DNA of 64,000 nucleotides from Stieleria bergensis (GTDB lineage Bacteria; Planctomycetota; Planctomycetia; Pirellulales; Pirellulaceae): contig CP036272.1 in assembly GCA_007745635.1 (NCBI GenBank), positions 2,969,124 through 3,033,123 on the forward strand. Reading direction: 5' to 3'. Numbering within the stretch: position 1 is the first letter of the stretch; every line of letters begins with the position of its first letter. Below the pieces are notes generated by a model. It was not told the origin of the DNA, ran no database searches, and worked only from the letters and a program-made list of their open reading frames with translations. Made by a program: the position numbers and the translations under genes. Shown here piece by piece: positions 44,246 through 53,761 of the stretch.

Positions 44246-45352
44246 CTACCGTTTGCCGGGGATGGCGACGGGTTTTGGCTTGACGTCAAACGGGATGTCG
44301 GCGATGTGGTGAGCGTACTGCGTGCCTGCTTTGCCCGGGTTGATGTGCCGGTAGGGAGAGTTCAGGGCGCTGTAGTCAGTCATCAGTTTGCGGATCTGTG
44401 GAGCGTAGCGGAACCCGTTGTCTGGCAGGCTTTCGCCCAGCTGTTCAAACGTTCCTACGGTCACGATGGATTTTTCGCGATCGTGGTACTGGTAGGCCTC
44501 GACGCCTTTTTTCCGCAGCGCCTTGGTCATCTTGTCGGCCATCAGGGCCATGATTTCCATGCGTGTTGCGTTGGGGGCAAATTTGTCATGATTGCTGGCG
44601 CCTTCGATGGTGCTGCAGCCGCTGAAGGTTCGCACGACAACAGTGAAGTTGCCTGGGGCATCTAGCAGGCTGTAGTCAACGTCTTCGTTCAGTTGGCGAA
44701 CGAAAGTGTCGACGGTTGGTCGTTTGAAGTAGTCGTCTTTCAGCAGCGGGTTGCGCGTGATGAAAGCGTTCGCCAGTGGGTTGCGGTCGCGGCCTTTGCG
44801 AGAGCGGAAGAGGTGGGCGCCAAAGGTTTTGATGGTCGCTGCCGGTGTGTTGGTGTTGTACTCCTTGGCCATTTCTTCAGGGTTTTTGAAGATGTCGAGT
44901 TGCGCCTTGGCCAGTTTGGCTCGATCTGATTCAATGGCTTTGTGTTTTGGCGAATCGTATTCACCGACCAGCACGGCGTACGCTTCGTAGCTGTGCGGGT
45001 TGGCGTACCGCATGGTCTTGCCCGTGCTCGGGTCGCGTCCCGCTTCGCCGGTAAAGTTGAATGATTGCTTGTGGATGAACGCTGGCATTCGTAAGTCCTG
45101 GCGGATTTCCAGGGCCGTTTTCTCTGCCAGTCGTTTGGAGTCGGTGCCAACGTAGGTGTTGGCTAGCAGTAGCCACGGGCCATCCTTCTGTTCCAAAACC
45201 AATGAGTCCGCATCGGCGATGGTTTTGGCGCCACCGAATAGATTCCGAATGCTGGGCGGTGCAGCGTGACTGGTGGTGCTGGCCAGCAAGGATGCTGCAC
45301 AGAGACTTGCAAAAACACGACGTGTCGGGCGTTGCATTGGAATGGTTCTCAT
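44246..45352 (-). CDS. Secreted hypothetical protein, planctomycete type
   Basis: A protein of about 368 residues with a signal peptide (RPTRRVFASLCAASLLASTTSHA) and cleavage near HAAPPS. The mature region has DGPWLLLANTYVGTDSKRLAEKTALEIRQDL at the start and repeated surface-exposed polar segments; a C-terminal region with VVVRTFSGC and TVGTFEQLGE follows. It ends VKPKPVAIPGKR. I have seen similar proteins only in planctomycetes and I do not know the function. The ATG at 45352 or that at 45337 could be the start; both give a signal peptide. It begins immediately right of the repeat-rich island, and shows normal base composition. Confidence 0.6.
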   Translation of the reverse strand: MRTIPMQRPTRRVFASLCAASLLASTTSHAAPPSIRNLFGGAKTIADADSLVLEQKDGPWLLLANTYVGTDSKRLAEKTALEIRQDLRMPAFIHKQSFNFTGEAGRDPSTGKTMRYANPHSYEAYAVLVGEYDSPKHKAIESDRAKLAKAQLDIFKNPEEMAKEYNTNTPAATIKTFGAHLFRSRKGRDRNPLANAFITRNPLLKDDYFKRPTVDTFVRQLNEDVDYSLLDAPGNFTVVVRTFSGCSTIEGASNHDKFAPNATRMEIMALMADKMTKALRKKGVEAYQYHDREKSIVTVGTFEQLGESLPDNGFRYAPQIRKLMTDYSALNSPYRHINPGKAGTQYAHHIADIPFDVKPKPVAIPGKR

Positions 45353-45576
45353 CGGAAGGGAAGGTGCGAAACAGACCGAAAGCGAGTGCATATCAAATCA
45401 TCGCCGGGCAAGGAAAGATTGAATTTTGCCGTCCAGCAACTTGCGATTTCGGAGATGCGTTTTTCTGGTCGCTTCAGACCAGCAAATGCATGCATTTTGC
45501 TAGCAAACTGCGGCTTGCATTCGTCTGGAGGTGTGCGGCTGCAGGTGGCAGGCTGTTGGCAGCGAAAACGCTGGCT

Positions 45577-46362
45577 TTAAGCAGCGGCAGCTTGTGGTGC
45601 CCGGTACAGGCCGTCGCGGCGATGGCGCTTAAGAAGCTCGAAGAGTTCGATGTCGATGGCGTTTCTTTGCCGAATGGCTTTTCGGGCCGCGATGGGAATG
45701 TCGGCGCTCGCCGTGCGGCGTTTGTTTCGGTTGTGCTGCGTGTTTCGAAACGGCAGTTTCAGGCCCGCTGCCTGTCGAAGTGCTTCAACCCCGGCTGCGT
45801 ATTGGTCTTGAAAGCCAACGACGTGGTAGTCGTTGCTTAGGCAGTGGAATGCTTTTTCCAGTGCAGCCTGTGGGGCCGCTTTGACTTGATCTGGGGTCAG
45901 GTTGCTGAAGTGCGCTGTGTAGTGATTCTCAAGTTCGCTGCTGATCCCCGAAAACGCGTAATCCTCCAGCGACATGTTTTGCTCCATCACTGCCTGATGA
46001 AGGTAGTGATGGGGCTGCGATTTCACAAAGTAGTAATGGGAAACAATGCGGTCCACTGGGTGTCGCAAGTAGGTTGCGCGCAGCATGTCAGGGCGGGCGT
46101 AATCAATCGTCTGGTGTGCGAAGTGGCCTACGATCAGGCTGTATTGATGACGCTGATCCTGAGGTGAATCACAGAACTTGCGAACCGACTGATGGGTTTG
46201 ATGCCCGTTGATTTGAAACGTCAGTCGTCGCGGGTACTGCTTCAGGAGGTACGAAGTCAGCGTGGAACCAGCGCACTTGGGCAGATGGTCAAACAGGATC
46301 GCCGCTGGAGTGTTTCGCTGATAGCGATTTTCAATGATCAATTGTTGCAGTTTGCGGATCAT
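45577..46362 (-). CDS. Sulfotransferase family 2-type protein
   Basis: A 261-residue protein. The phosphosulfate-binding loop LPKCAGSTL is at residues 27-35, and the second PAPS-contact motif YLRHPVDRIVSHYYF is at about 98-112. These fit the family 2 (carbohydrate) sulfotransferases that move sulfate from PAPS to sugars or glycans, in line with the many sulfatases of this lineage. There is no signal peptide. The C-terminus ends LYRAPQAAAA. The start at 46362 is supported by the absence of earlier in-frame starts with coding character. It stands alone between a secreted unknown and a minisatellite-bearing gap. Confidence 0.85.
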   Translation of the reverse strand: MIRKLQQLIIENRYQRNTPAAILFDHLPKCAGSTLTSYLLKQYPRRLTFQINGHQTHQSVRKFCDSPQDQRHQYSLIVGHFAHQTIDYARPDMLRATYLRHPVDRIVSHYYFVKSQPHHYLHQAVMEQNMSLEDYAFSGISSELENHYTAHFSNLTPDQVKAAPQAALEKAFHCLSNDYHVVGFQDQYAAGVEALRQAAGLKLPFRNTQHNRNKRRTASADIPIAARKAIRQRNAIDIELFELLKRHRRDGLYRAPQAAAA

Positions 46363-46815
46363 GCTCCGTGCCTCGCGTGGTTGCCCGGTCTGGGTTGCTC
46401 GCCGAAATCATCTGGTTGCGGTGGCGGCGAATGCCAGGGATACGCCTTTGTAACAGCGTGGAGCTAGACGAATTCGGGGCGGTGGGGGCAGACCCCTGTC
46501 TTGGTTGGTCCCTGTCTTGGTTGGTCCCTGTCTTGGTTGGTCCCTGTCTTGGTTGGTCCCTGTCTTGGTTGGTCCCTGTCTTGGTTTGTCCCTGTCTTGG
46601 TTCACGCCGCTTTAATGGTCCGGCGATGGCACTTGGATTGGCGTCTGCGAGGAGACCGCAGCAAGCTTTGGTGTCTGGCATTCCCAAAGCAGATGTCGCT
46701 GGCCGGGCTTTACCGGGTCAAGGCTCGGTCTCTCGGGTTGGCCAGGAGAGTGGTGTGCAGGCAATCACGATCGACGATGGGATCGTGGCTGCCATCGATT
46801 CGATTGAGGGTGCTT
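46363..46815. other. Intergenic, 453 bp, with a 16-bp minisatellite
   Basis: It lies between the sulfotransferase start and the stop of the heme-FG-GAP lipoprotein gene, both minus strand. Apart from the 16-bp repeat (46495-46606) nothing was recognised. Long open frames through the repeat are caused by its three-frame openness. Confidence 0.6.
46495..46606. repeat. Seven 16-bp tandem repeats
   Basis: CCTGTCTTGGTTGGTC is repeated seven times; the sixth has one change (GGTTTGTC) and the seventh is degenerate at its end (GGTTCACG). A 16-base period is not a multiple of three, consistent with a non-coding location. Confidence 0.95.
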
Positions 46816-48432
46816 TCAATTCCCGTCGGTCGACTTCGATCGATTCCACCAAAGCAGGAGGTCGGAAGCAGGCTGCATGCTTTGGCGGAGAAAGTTGCCG
46901 GCAGCAAAGTCTGGTTTTCCATCGTGATCGAAATCGCCCACGGTAATGGCGAGGTGTTGAGGGCTCTTGGCCTCGACTTGCGTCGCGCGGAATTCGCCGG
47001 GAGCTTCTTGCATCAACATCACCACCGAGGATGAATTGATGCTATCCAGCTGAGTTCGACTGGTGCCGACCAGCAGTGCCGTTGCCACGACATCCAGGTC
47101 CCCGTCTGCGTCGAAGTCTGCTGCACGAGCACTCATCACGCCAGGCATGGTGCACAGATGATGGTGAACAAACGGGTAGGCTCCTTGATTCTCCAGCCAT
47201 TGCACGCTGTGATAGGGTTTGGCGCCTCGATCGAACGAGTCTCCGTTGGTCATCAAGACATCTAAATCGTTGTCCCCATCTAAATCCACTAACTCGATCC
47301 CGCTGGATCCGTAGGCCGGATCGGGAGCGTTCCAGATTTCTTGGCGTTGAAAGTTTCCTGTGCCGTCGTTGAGAAAGGCTTCGACCACTTCGTGCTCTTG
47401 ACTGATTAAGGCAACAAAATCAAGGTGCCCATCCGCGTTGAGATCAGCCGGCGGCACATGAACCGCACCATGTCTGGGATCCACTTCGCGGATTTCAAAA
47501 TCAGGGACATCATTCGTTTGCGTTCCCTGATTGACCATCAAGAAGATGCGTCCGGTCTTTCGCCATCCAAAGGCGGCGACTAGTAGATCCGTATCACCGT
47601 CACTGTCAAAGTCACCCTCCCTGACATCTGCAATCCGGCTCAGTCCCTCCAGCAAGATCACTCGTTCGAACTCGCCGGCGTCTGGCTTTTGACGCAACCA
47701 AACCACTTGGCCGAGATCACTTTCATTGGCATTGAATTCACCGATGTCCGCGACGATCAGATCGAGAGCCTGATCCTGATTTAAATCATAAGGCTGTACA
47801 TGCACCGGTTGGAAGACGGTTCCCAGTGTCTGTGGTGGCTGTTCAGGTTTGCTTGGCCAGTACGCCTTGATGCCACCGGTCGCAATATCGCAATAGATCA
47901 GTGCAGAGGCATCGCCGATGCCTGATTCAACCCACTGAACGTTGGTCACGGCGGGAGAGCGTCCTGAAGCAATGGGGGGGCTTGTTTGATCTAAGGTGAC
48001 GGGAGTCGCGGGGTAGTTGTCGATTGAACGTGTGAGGTCAAACGTTGTCGGCGCCTGGCACTGAAAGTACTTCAGCACGAGGTCTTGATTCGGAACCTCT
48101 AAGTCGTTGCGCCCGCTGGTCCGATACAGCAGGAATCCTTGCTTCACTTCAGCGATCCAATCTTCCTTCGTTGAACTGCTGGGCGGAGAAGTGGCATGGC
48201 AATCCCCGCAGAACGCGTCGACCTGAGGTTTCATTTTGGAAATGAAGGCCAGCCTTTCGCTTTCGCTCATTTCAGGTTCCGCTTTTGGCGTGGCCCGCAT
48301 GGTAGGTTGCTGGTCGCTGGCCTGCTGGCGTGCCTCCAGTTCCGACCCCCTCTGGTTAGCGGGCTCGGGGCAGCCTGTCGCAAGCGAGACAACGCAGATA
48401 AAGATGATTCCTACGACACGACGGTGTAACAT
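46816..48432 (-). CDS. Lipoprotein with heme c motif and FG-GAP repeats
   Basis: A 538-residue lipoprotein. The signal MLHRRVVGIIFICVVSLATG ends at lipobox Cys21. A cytochrome-like site, FCGDCHA, is at residues 74-80. The main body is a propeller of FG-GAP/VCBS units with DLNQDQALDL, DFDSDGDTDL, DLNADGHLDFV, DLDGDNDLDVL, DFDADGDLDVV and DFDHDGKPDFA. There is no ASPIC/UnbV end. The combination of a single heme and a propeller is uncommon and seems lineage-specific. It would be lipid-anchored in the outer or inner membrane facing out. It is divergent from the TPR-FG-GAP-ASPIC lipoprotein across a 265-bp gap. Confidence 0.85.
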   Translation of the reverse strand: MLHRRVVGIIFICVVSLATGCPEPANQRGSELEARQQASDQQPTMRATPKAEPEMSESERLAFISKMKPQVDAFCGDCHATSPPSSSTKEDWIAEVKQGFLLYRTSGRNDLEVPNQDLVLKYFQCQAPTTFDLTRSIDNYPATPVTLDQTSPPIASGRSPAVTNVQWVESGIGDASALIYCDIATGGIKAYWPSKPEQPPQTLGTVFQPVHVQPYDLNQDQALDLIVADIGEFNANESDLGQVVWLRQKPDAGEFERVILLEGLSRIADVREGDFDSDGDTDLLVAAFGWRKTGRIFLMVNQGTQTNDVPDFEIREVDPRHGAVHVPPADLNADGHLDFVALISQEHEVVEAFLNDGTGNFQRQEIWNAPDPAYGSSGIELVDLDGDNDLDVLMTNGDSFDRGAKPYHSVQWLENQGAYPFVHHHLCTMPGVMSARAADFDADGDLDVVATALLVGTSRTQLDSINSSSVVMLMQEAPGEFRATQVEAKSPQHLAITVGDFDHDGKPDFAAGNFLRQSMQPASDLLLWWNRSKSTDGN

Positions 48433-48697
48433 CGATTTGCCAACGGTTGAGGGGATTTCCGAGTGAACACACCAGGATTATTCACGCCCGACGCTACAAT
48501 TCCAACCGCAGAGCCTTAAAACCCTAAACGGAGCTCGCAAAGTGTCACCGTGATGCTGAAATTGATCGACGTTGCTGATCGCCGCTGTGCGTTTTGAGCA
48601 CGCCAATGAAAGGTGTGTGCCAGAATCAATCATCACATTGGGCTCGCTTTGCCCGTCCCCGCCCCGTTTCAACCTACACCCGCAGAGCGTCCTTTTG

Positions 48698-51600
48698 ATG
48701 AATCGCATCGCTCCGTTCTTTTCCGTTGTTCGATTGGCGGCCTCAGTTGGCCTGCTTGCGTCTTGCTTGTTGTTTTGCGGTTGCAGCAAAGACACTGGAT
48801 CTGCTGTTTCCGATCAGGAGGCACGCGCGAAGATGAAGGCAGCTGTTCGCATGCAGCAGTGGGAAGAAGCCTGGTCCTATCGCGAGGCGGTGCTCAGGAC
48901 TCACGGAGAAGACTCGGCCACCTTGGCAACTTTGGCAAAGGTCGCCCATGCAAACAACCTTCCTGGAGAAACGGCCGATTTGTTGATGCAATCGTGTCGA
49001 GCAGAAAGCTTCAAACGAGAGTCGCGGGTCCAGCAAGCCATGATCGCTATGATCTCGGTGGGGCGTTTAATGGACGGGCTGGGGTTCCTGGAAGAGGCAG
49101 TTGCTGAGCGGCCCAAGCAGTATCAGACTCGTCGCTGGCTCTATGACTTTTATGGGGGCACCGAGGATCGTCCCTCGGCCGTTCCGCATGGAAGAGTTTT
49201 GGTTCTGGCCAGGCGGTTTGATGTCGAACTGCTTAAGTCGCTCAGCAATACGCAGCGAAGATCGCTAGATGTCAGTCCACTTCAGCAGATGGTCGATCGC
49301 AATCCCGACGACACTCGCCCCTTGGTGGGGAGTGCCAAAATTGATTTCGACGCTGGCGACAACGAGAAAGCCATTGAGACATTGAATCAGATTCTTGAGC
49401 GCTATCCAGAGTTTCTACCGGCCCAAGTGTTAGTGGGACGCAGCTATGTCGCGGCGGGCATGGACGACCAAGTCAGGCCATGGGCTAGCAAGCAAAAGCA
49501 GAGGCTCAACGGCTACTCGGGTTACTGGATTGCAGTCGCTGATTGGGCTCGCTCCCAAAGCAAGACGGAGCAAGCCGTGCGTGCGTATTGGGAAGCCGCG
49601 ACGTTGGACGTCGACAACTCGGAAGCTTGGACCAAGCTAGCGACCAGTGCCGCTCAGCTTTCCCAGGAAACCGGCCAGGTTTCTGAGCAGGTTGTCCAGT
49701 CAATCCAGCAGCGTGCCAGTCTGCTCAGCAAATTTGAACAGCATAAGAGCCGCTTCGAACGCTCCGGTGGCATCTCTCGACAAATTGTGCTTCAGATCGT
49801 GGAAACACTTTCTGCGCTGGGAAGGCCTTGGGAGGCCGAAGCCTGGACGGTTGTGGCTGCCAGGCTTCCAGAAGATGATTCGGTGTCCATTGAAGACGCT
49901 CGCCAGCGTCTTCTTAAGCAACTGAAGGCCGACACTCCTTGGCAGATCACTGCGGGAAACCCAGCCTTGTCAGTGGACCTGTCCTATTTGCCGCTGCCAG
50001 AAATTGTCAGTCAGCAAGAAGACGCAGCTCTGCCGTCCGATGCAAGTTCGCTTGAAATGCATCCATCCAGCGAACTGCGTTTGGTCAATGAAGCAGAACA
50101 GCGCGGGCTGGCTTTCTTTGGCAAGACAAGTGACACCCTCGATCAGGCCGGCATCATGCTGCATGAGACGCTTGGTTGCGGTGGTGCATCGATCGACTAT
50201 GACCTGGATGGTTGGACCGACCTGTACTTGGTGGGGGCAGGAGGCAAGCCAGCACAGAATCAATCGCAACCCAATGCCCTGTTTCGCAATCAGTTGGGTT
50301 CCTTTCAAGCGGTCACTGATCGGACTCAAACCGCGGAGACAGGATTCGGCCAAGGCGTTGCGGTGGGCGATGTGAATGAAGATGGCTTTCCAGACTTGCT
50401 GGTGCTGAACTACGGCCCCAACCGGCTTTACATCAACAACGGGGATGGCAGTTTCAGCGACCAGAGCGATGCCCTGCCAAACAATCAAGACAGCCAGGCA
50501 TGGTCAACCAGCGCCGCCATTGTCGATCTCGATGGTGATGGTCTCAGCGACATCATTGTTGTTAATTATTGCGATGGCTTGGAGCCATCAACGTACGCTT
50601 GTTCGACCGGTGAGAGCGACGTGGTTCGTTCTTGTTCACCGATGCGGTTTAAGGGATCGCTGGACTTCTTTTTGCGCAGCCAAGGGGATGGCACCTTTTC
50701 TGATCAGCTCCAGGACTGGGGGGCGACCCCCGAGATCCGAGGCCGTGGGTTGGGCATTTTGGCGGGGCAGTTGGACCAGCGACCCGGCATTGATCTCTAC
50801 ATTGCCAATGACATGACCAACAATCATTACTGGAGTCGTGACAGCGGCAGCCAAGCCTTTCGCCTAGCGGAGTCGGCCATGCTGCGGGGCGTGGCTGCAG
50901 ATGATCGCGCCAATGCTCAGGGATCGATGGGGATTGCGGGTGGTGATTTGGACCAGGATGGCGACTTCGATCTCTATGTCACGAATTTTGAGAAGGAATA
51001 CAACAGTTTCTACATGCAGCAGCCTGGTGGCACCTGGTTGGATCAAACAGCAAGCTTGGGGCTGCTGCAGCCAACCGTTCCGCTGGTGGGCTTTGGCACT
51101 CAAGCAGTCGATCTGGATCGGGACGGTCAACGCGAGCTGGTTGTCACCAATGGTCACGTCGATCTGTTTTCTCGCGGGGGGGAGCAATCCCTCTATGCAC
51201 AGCCCATGCAGATCTTTCAGAGGCATGGAGGCCAGTACAACGAAGTGCACCAGAGGATGCCGGGGAAGTATTTAGGGGCTCCCCATGTTGGGCGTTCCTT
51301 ATGGACCATTGATGCCAATCGGGACCACCGATGTGACCTCGTCGTGACGCATCAAACGGAACCCGTCGCTTTGCTGATCAATCATTCACAGCCGACGGGT
51401 GACTGGATCGAATTGGAGCTTTATGGTCGGAGTTGCTCTCGTGACCCCATTGGAGCTGCTGTGCACCTGGAATACGGTGGTCAGTCTAAATCTCATCGCG
51501 TGACGGGTGGTTCTGGATACCTCTGCAGTAATGACAGGGTTGTGCGGATGGCCATCGAGACCGATAGCGGGTCGGAAGACGCAAAGCCACGGAAGGCTAG

Positions 51601-51709
51601 GTTCTGTCGGGTAGTCATTGAGTGGCCCGATGGGGCAAGGCAAGAATTGGCCCCTTTTTTATTAAACCACCGGTACATTGTGGTGCAACATTCCACATAT
51701 GTCCTATAG
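48698..51709 (+). CDS. Lipoprotein with TPR, FG-GAP/VCBS and ASPIC-UnbV domains
   Basis: A 1003-residue lipoprotein. The signal MNRIAPFFSVVRLAASVGLL ends in LFCGC with Cys29 as lipid anchor. Residues about 40-430 are TPR-like helical repeats (AAVRMQQWEEAWSYREAVL, ALVGRSYVAAGMDDQVRP-type). FG-GAP/VCBS repeats follow (DYDLDGWTDLYL, DVNEDGFPDLLVLNY, DLDGDGLSDIIVVNY, DLDQDGDFDLYVTNF) and the ASPIC/UnbV end (GAAVHLEYGGQSKSH, GSGYLCSNDR, VVIEWPDGARQELAP). The layout is the same as the large lipoprotein at 15738-19640. The start at 48698 is chosen for the signal peptide; an in-frame start 126 bases upstream is not supported. It has no operon partner here. Confidence 0.88.
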   Translation: MNRIAPFFSVVRLAASVGLLASCLLFCGCSKDTGSAVSDQEARAKMKAAVRMQQWEEAWSYREAVLRTHGEDSATLATLAKVAHANNLPGETADLLMQSCRAESFKRESRVQQAMIAMISVGRLMDGLGFLEEAVAERPKQYQTRRWLYDFYGGTEDRPSAVPHGRVLVLARRFDVELLKSLSNTQRRSLDVSPLQQMVDRNPDDTRPLVGSAKIDFDAGDNEKAIETLNQILERYPEFLPAQVLVGRSYVAAGMDDQVRPWASKQKQRLNGYSGYWIAVADWARSQSKTEQAVRAYWEAATLDVDNSEAWTKLATSAAQLSQETGQVSEQVVQSIQQRASLLSKFEQHKSRFERSGGISRQIVLQIVETLSALGRPWEAEAWTVVAARLPEDDSVSIEDARQRLLKQLKADTPWQITAGNPALSVDLSYLPLPEIVSQQEDAALPSDASSLEMHPSSELRLVNEAEQRGLAFFGKTSDTLDQAGIMLHETLGCGGASIDYDLDGWTDLYLVGAGGKPAQNQSQPNALFRNQLGSFQAVTDRTQTAETGFGQGVAVGDVNEDGFPDLLVLNYGPNRLYINNGDGSFSDQSDALPNNQDSQAWSTSAAIVDLDGDGLSDIIVVNYCDGLEPSTYACSTGESDVVRSCSPMRFKGSLDFFLRSQGDGTFSDQLQDWGATPEIRGRGLGILAGQLDQRPGIDLYIANDMTNNHYWSRDSGSQAFRLAESAMLRGVAADDRANAQGSMGIAGGDLDQDGDFDLYVTNFEKEYNSFYMQQPGGTWLDQTASLGLLQPTVPLVGFGTQAVDLDRDGQRELVVTNGHVDLFSRGGEQSLYAQPMQIFQRHGGQYNEVHQRMPGKYLGAPHVGRSLWTIDANRDHRCDLVVTHQTEPVALLINHSQPTGDWIELELYGRSCSRDPIGAAVHLEYGGQSKSHRVTGGSGYLCSNDRVVRMAIETDSGSEDAKPRKARFCRVVIEWPDGARQELAPFLLNHRYIVVQHSTYVL

Positions 51710-51826
51710 CCGACAGCATGTGGTGTTATCTTTGACGATTAATGGGGCGGATACATGACAGCAGCTTGACTCTACGCTATCTTGAAAGGTCGTCATGCCC
51801 GTTTTGGGGTGCAGTTGTTTTATTAC

Positions 51827-51834
51827 TAAGGAGT
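51827..51834 (+). promoter_or_regulatory. Ribosome-binding site that decides the DUF1559 start
   Basis: TAAGGAGT lies 6-8 bases upstream of the GTG at 51840. It is the reason for choosing this start rather than an in-frame ATG at 51795. Confidence 0.75.
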
Positions 51835-51839
51835 CATCT

Positions 51840-53087
51840 GTGAGTAATCACAAAATGCGCAGTCAAGGTTTTACCTTGGTTGAGTTGCTGGTAGTCATTG
51901 CCATCATCGGGATCTTGGTTGGTCTTTTGTTGCCAGCGGTTCAGGCCGCTCGTGAAGCAGCTCGCCGCATGAGCTGTGGAAACAATCTCAAGCAAATCGG
52001 GATTGCTCTACACAACTACGAGTCAGCTTACAAACAGCTTCCCATGCAAGGTGCAGGAACCGACATTGGTTGGAACACCGCCCCTGGAAATGGAACTGCC
52101 CCCAACTGGTGGAGCGGGTACAATACCTTCAATTACTGGCGATTGAGCGCCTTGGTCGGCATGACCCCCTTTATGGAGCAGGGTGCTGTTTGGGATAAGA
52201 TCAGCACTCCAAGCCAGGAAACCACCTCAGGCAACCCACCTCCCACGCCTTCTGGTTTCTGGCCAGCGATGGGGCCATCGCCTGACCGCATTGAATACGT
52301 GCCATGGACGATTGAAATTCCCACGCTACGTTGCCCAAGTGATCCTGGATCCGGTCTGCCATCACTGGGACGGACCAATTACGCCATGTGCATGGGCGAT
52401 TCTCACTGGAGGTCTCAGCATGGTTCCCAGCGTCCCGGAAGCAATAACAGCGGCGAACAGCAAGATTATGCGACGCATTCGAATGCTGCCAACCGTGGGG
52501 TGTTTGTTCAGCACAAGGGAATGAAGTTCCGTGACGTGCTAGATGGTTTGTCCAATACCATTGCGATCGGTGAAATTGCCACTGACCTAGGTGATTTAGA
52601 TTCACGCACCCGTGCCAAGCGTCACCCTAGCGGGCAACCGGGACAAGACACGATTCGAATGAATCCAAACACCTGCCAGGAAATCGGCATGCTCGACCCC
52701 GATCGGCCTCTCTTTTGGGTCTCAGGTGGCATCGAACCTGTAACGAAGGGACGTGGATTCCGCTGGGCAGACGCGCAGGCGATGCAAACTCAGTTCCACA
52801 CGATCGCGCCTCCGAACAAGCCTCTGTGTATCCCGCATGACTCGAATGGTCCTTCCATCATGACCGCCTCCAGTCGTCACCCTGGCGGTGCTCACGTGGT
52901 GATGGGTGATGGTGCGGTGACCTTCGTCACCGACTCGATTGAAGCTGGCAACCAGAACAATCCAGTCATCTACCGTGGTGGCACTGCGGCCAACAATAAC
53001 ATGCCTGGTGAGCAGAGCCCTTATGGGATCTGGGGTGCTTTGGGCTCACGTGCCGCACGTGAGACAGAGAGCCTGGAAAACCAGTGA
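51840..53087 (+). CDS. DUF1559 pseudopilin-like protein
   Basis: A 415-residue protein with a type IV pilin-like N-terminal signal: MRSQG/FTLVELLVVIAIIGILVGLLLPAVQAAREAA-type, with Glu at the fifth position of the mature chain and a 25-residue hydrophobic helix. It continues RMSCGNNLKQIGIALHNYE, the DUF1559 hallmark, and ends with SRHPGGAHVVMGDGAVTFVTDSI. DUF1559 proteins are planctomycete-specific and numerous; they are processed like pseudopilins and their role is unsettled. The GTG at 51840 is chosen because AAGGAG lies 7 bases before it; an upstream in-frame ATG lacks this. Confidence 0.9.
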   Translation: MSNHKMRSQGFTLVELLVVIAIIGILVGLLLPAVQAAREAARRMSCGNNLKQIGIALHNYESAYKQLPMQGAGTDIGWNTAPGNGTAPNWWSGYNTFNYWRLSALVGMTPFMEQGAVWDKISTPSQETTSGNPPPTPSGFWPAMGPSPDRIEYVPWTIEIPTLRCPSDPGSGLPSLGRTNYAMCMGDSHWRSQHGSQRPGSNNSGEQQDYATHSNAANRGVFVQHKGMKFRDVLDGLSNTIAIGEIATDLGDLDSRTRAKRHPSGQPGQDTIRMNPNTCQEIGMLDPDRPLFWVSGGIEPVTKGRGFRWADAQAMQTQFHTIAPPNKPLCIPHDSNGPSIMTASSRHPGGAHVVMGDGAVTFVTDSIEAGNQNNPVIYRGGTAANNNMPGEQSPYGIWGALGSRAARETESLENQ

Positions 53088-53108
53088 TCCGTTGAAGCGG
53101 ATAGAAAA

Positions 53109-53137
53109 CTCTGGCATTGATCCATTCAGTGCCAGAG
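53109..53137 (+). terminator. Hairpin after the DUF1559 gene
   Basis: CTCTGGCA and TGCCAGAG form an 8-bp stem that extends inward by TGA/TCA over a wobble pair. No T-run follows. It is the probable 3' end of the DUF1559 transcript. Confidence 0.5.
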
Positions 53138-53476
53138 GCATCATGAGATGAGAAAAACGAGTCAGTTGAGCAGCGGGCTTCTTGATTGTGCCTTCTCCGA
53201 ATTCTCCTTACTCGTTTCTGACCTAGCGGCTATCGGGACGCTCCTTGGACTTGGGAGATTCAGCTAGCAGGCTGGATCTCCGGCGACGGTTGTGTCCCCC
53301 TTCGCTCTTGACGATGGTTCGCGAATCGGTTTTGCTTTTGCGGCACTCCATCCTCTTTCGATCGTTGACTTCAGGGCTTACCGCCGGTCAGCAAGGCCTT
53401 TGCGGCTTGGATTCAATTCCGCATTAACAGGGCTCGGTAGAGGTGCCGGTTTCGGTTCTACAGCTCCGCTGGGCGA

Positions 53477-53515
53477 ATAAAAAAACAGACATGGATAACG
53501 GATCCATGTCTGTTT
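53477..53515 (-). terminator. Intrinsic terminator of the small lipoprotein gene
   Basis: A 14-bp perfect stem (53483-53496 with 53502-53515) with a 5-base loop; on the minus strand it is followed by a run of seven T. It lies about 75 bases past the stop of the 56-residue lipoprotein. It may act in both directions, since TTTC follows on the plus strand. Confidence 0.85.
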
Positions 53516-53590
53516 CTGTTGGTTCGATCGAGCGCATCGGGGCTTTGTTGATTCACTCCACGGTGAATCACTAGCCAGATGAACTTACGC

Positions 53591-53761
53591 TTATTCTTCG
53601 TTTTCCATCGACTTGGATTCTTCCGCCAAGGACTTCTCGTAAGCTGCGATCGCATCTTGATCGTCTTTGTCCACAGTGCTGGTTGCTTTGCTGGAGCCAC
53701 AACCGATGCTGAGAGTTAGCAGGGCGCCGACAAGTGTCAATGAAAATAGCTGACGTAACAT
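53591..53761 (-). CDS. Small lipoprotein, 56 aa
   Basis: An ORF of 57 codons: MLRQLFSLTLVGALLTLSIG followed by Cys21, then GSSKATST and a charged tail (DKDDQDAIAAYEKSLAEESK) ending SMENEE. The lipobox LSIGC and the short acidic, lysine-containing mature part match the small lipoproteins that lie beside DUF1559 genes in planctomycetes. AGGA stands 9 bases before the ATG, and a strong terminator follows the stop. It is convergent to the DUF1559 gene here, whereas the usual arrangement is tandem on one strand. The function is unknown. Confidence 0.85.
   Translation of the reverse strand: MLRQLFSLTLVGALLTLSIGCGSSKATSTVDKDDQDAIAAYEKSLAEESKSMENEE

Larger units (their letters stand above)
53088..53590. 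other. Convergent intergenic region, 503 bp
   Basis: It holds two hairpins: one 22 bases after the DUF1559 stop (53109-53137) and one at the far end for the small lipoprotein (53477-53515). The interior has no recognised gene. Confidence 0.6.

Noticed and set aside
46495-46606. CRISPR-like regular repeats
   Set aside because: The units are contiguous 16-mers with no spacers, so this is a minisatellite.
46368-46946. Plus-strand frames across the 16-bp repeats
   Set aside because: The repeat is open in three frames on the plus strand, so the open frames are a repeat artefact, and the 3' part overlaps the heme-FG-GAP gene.
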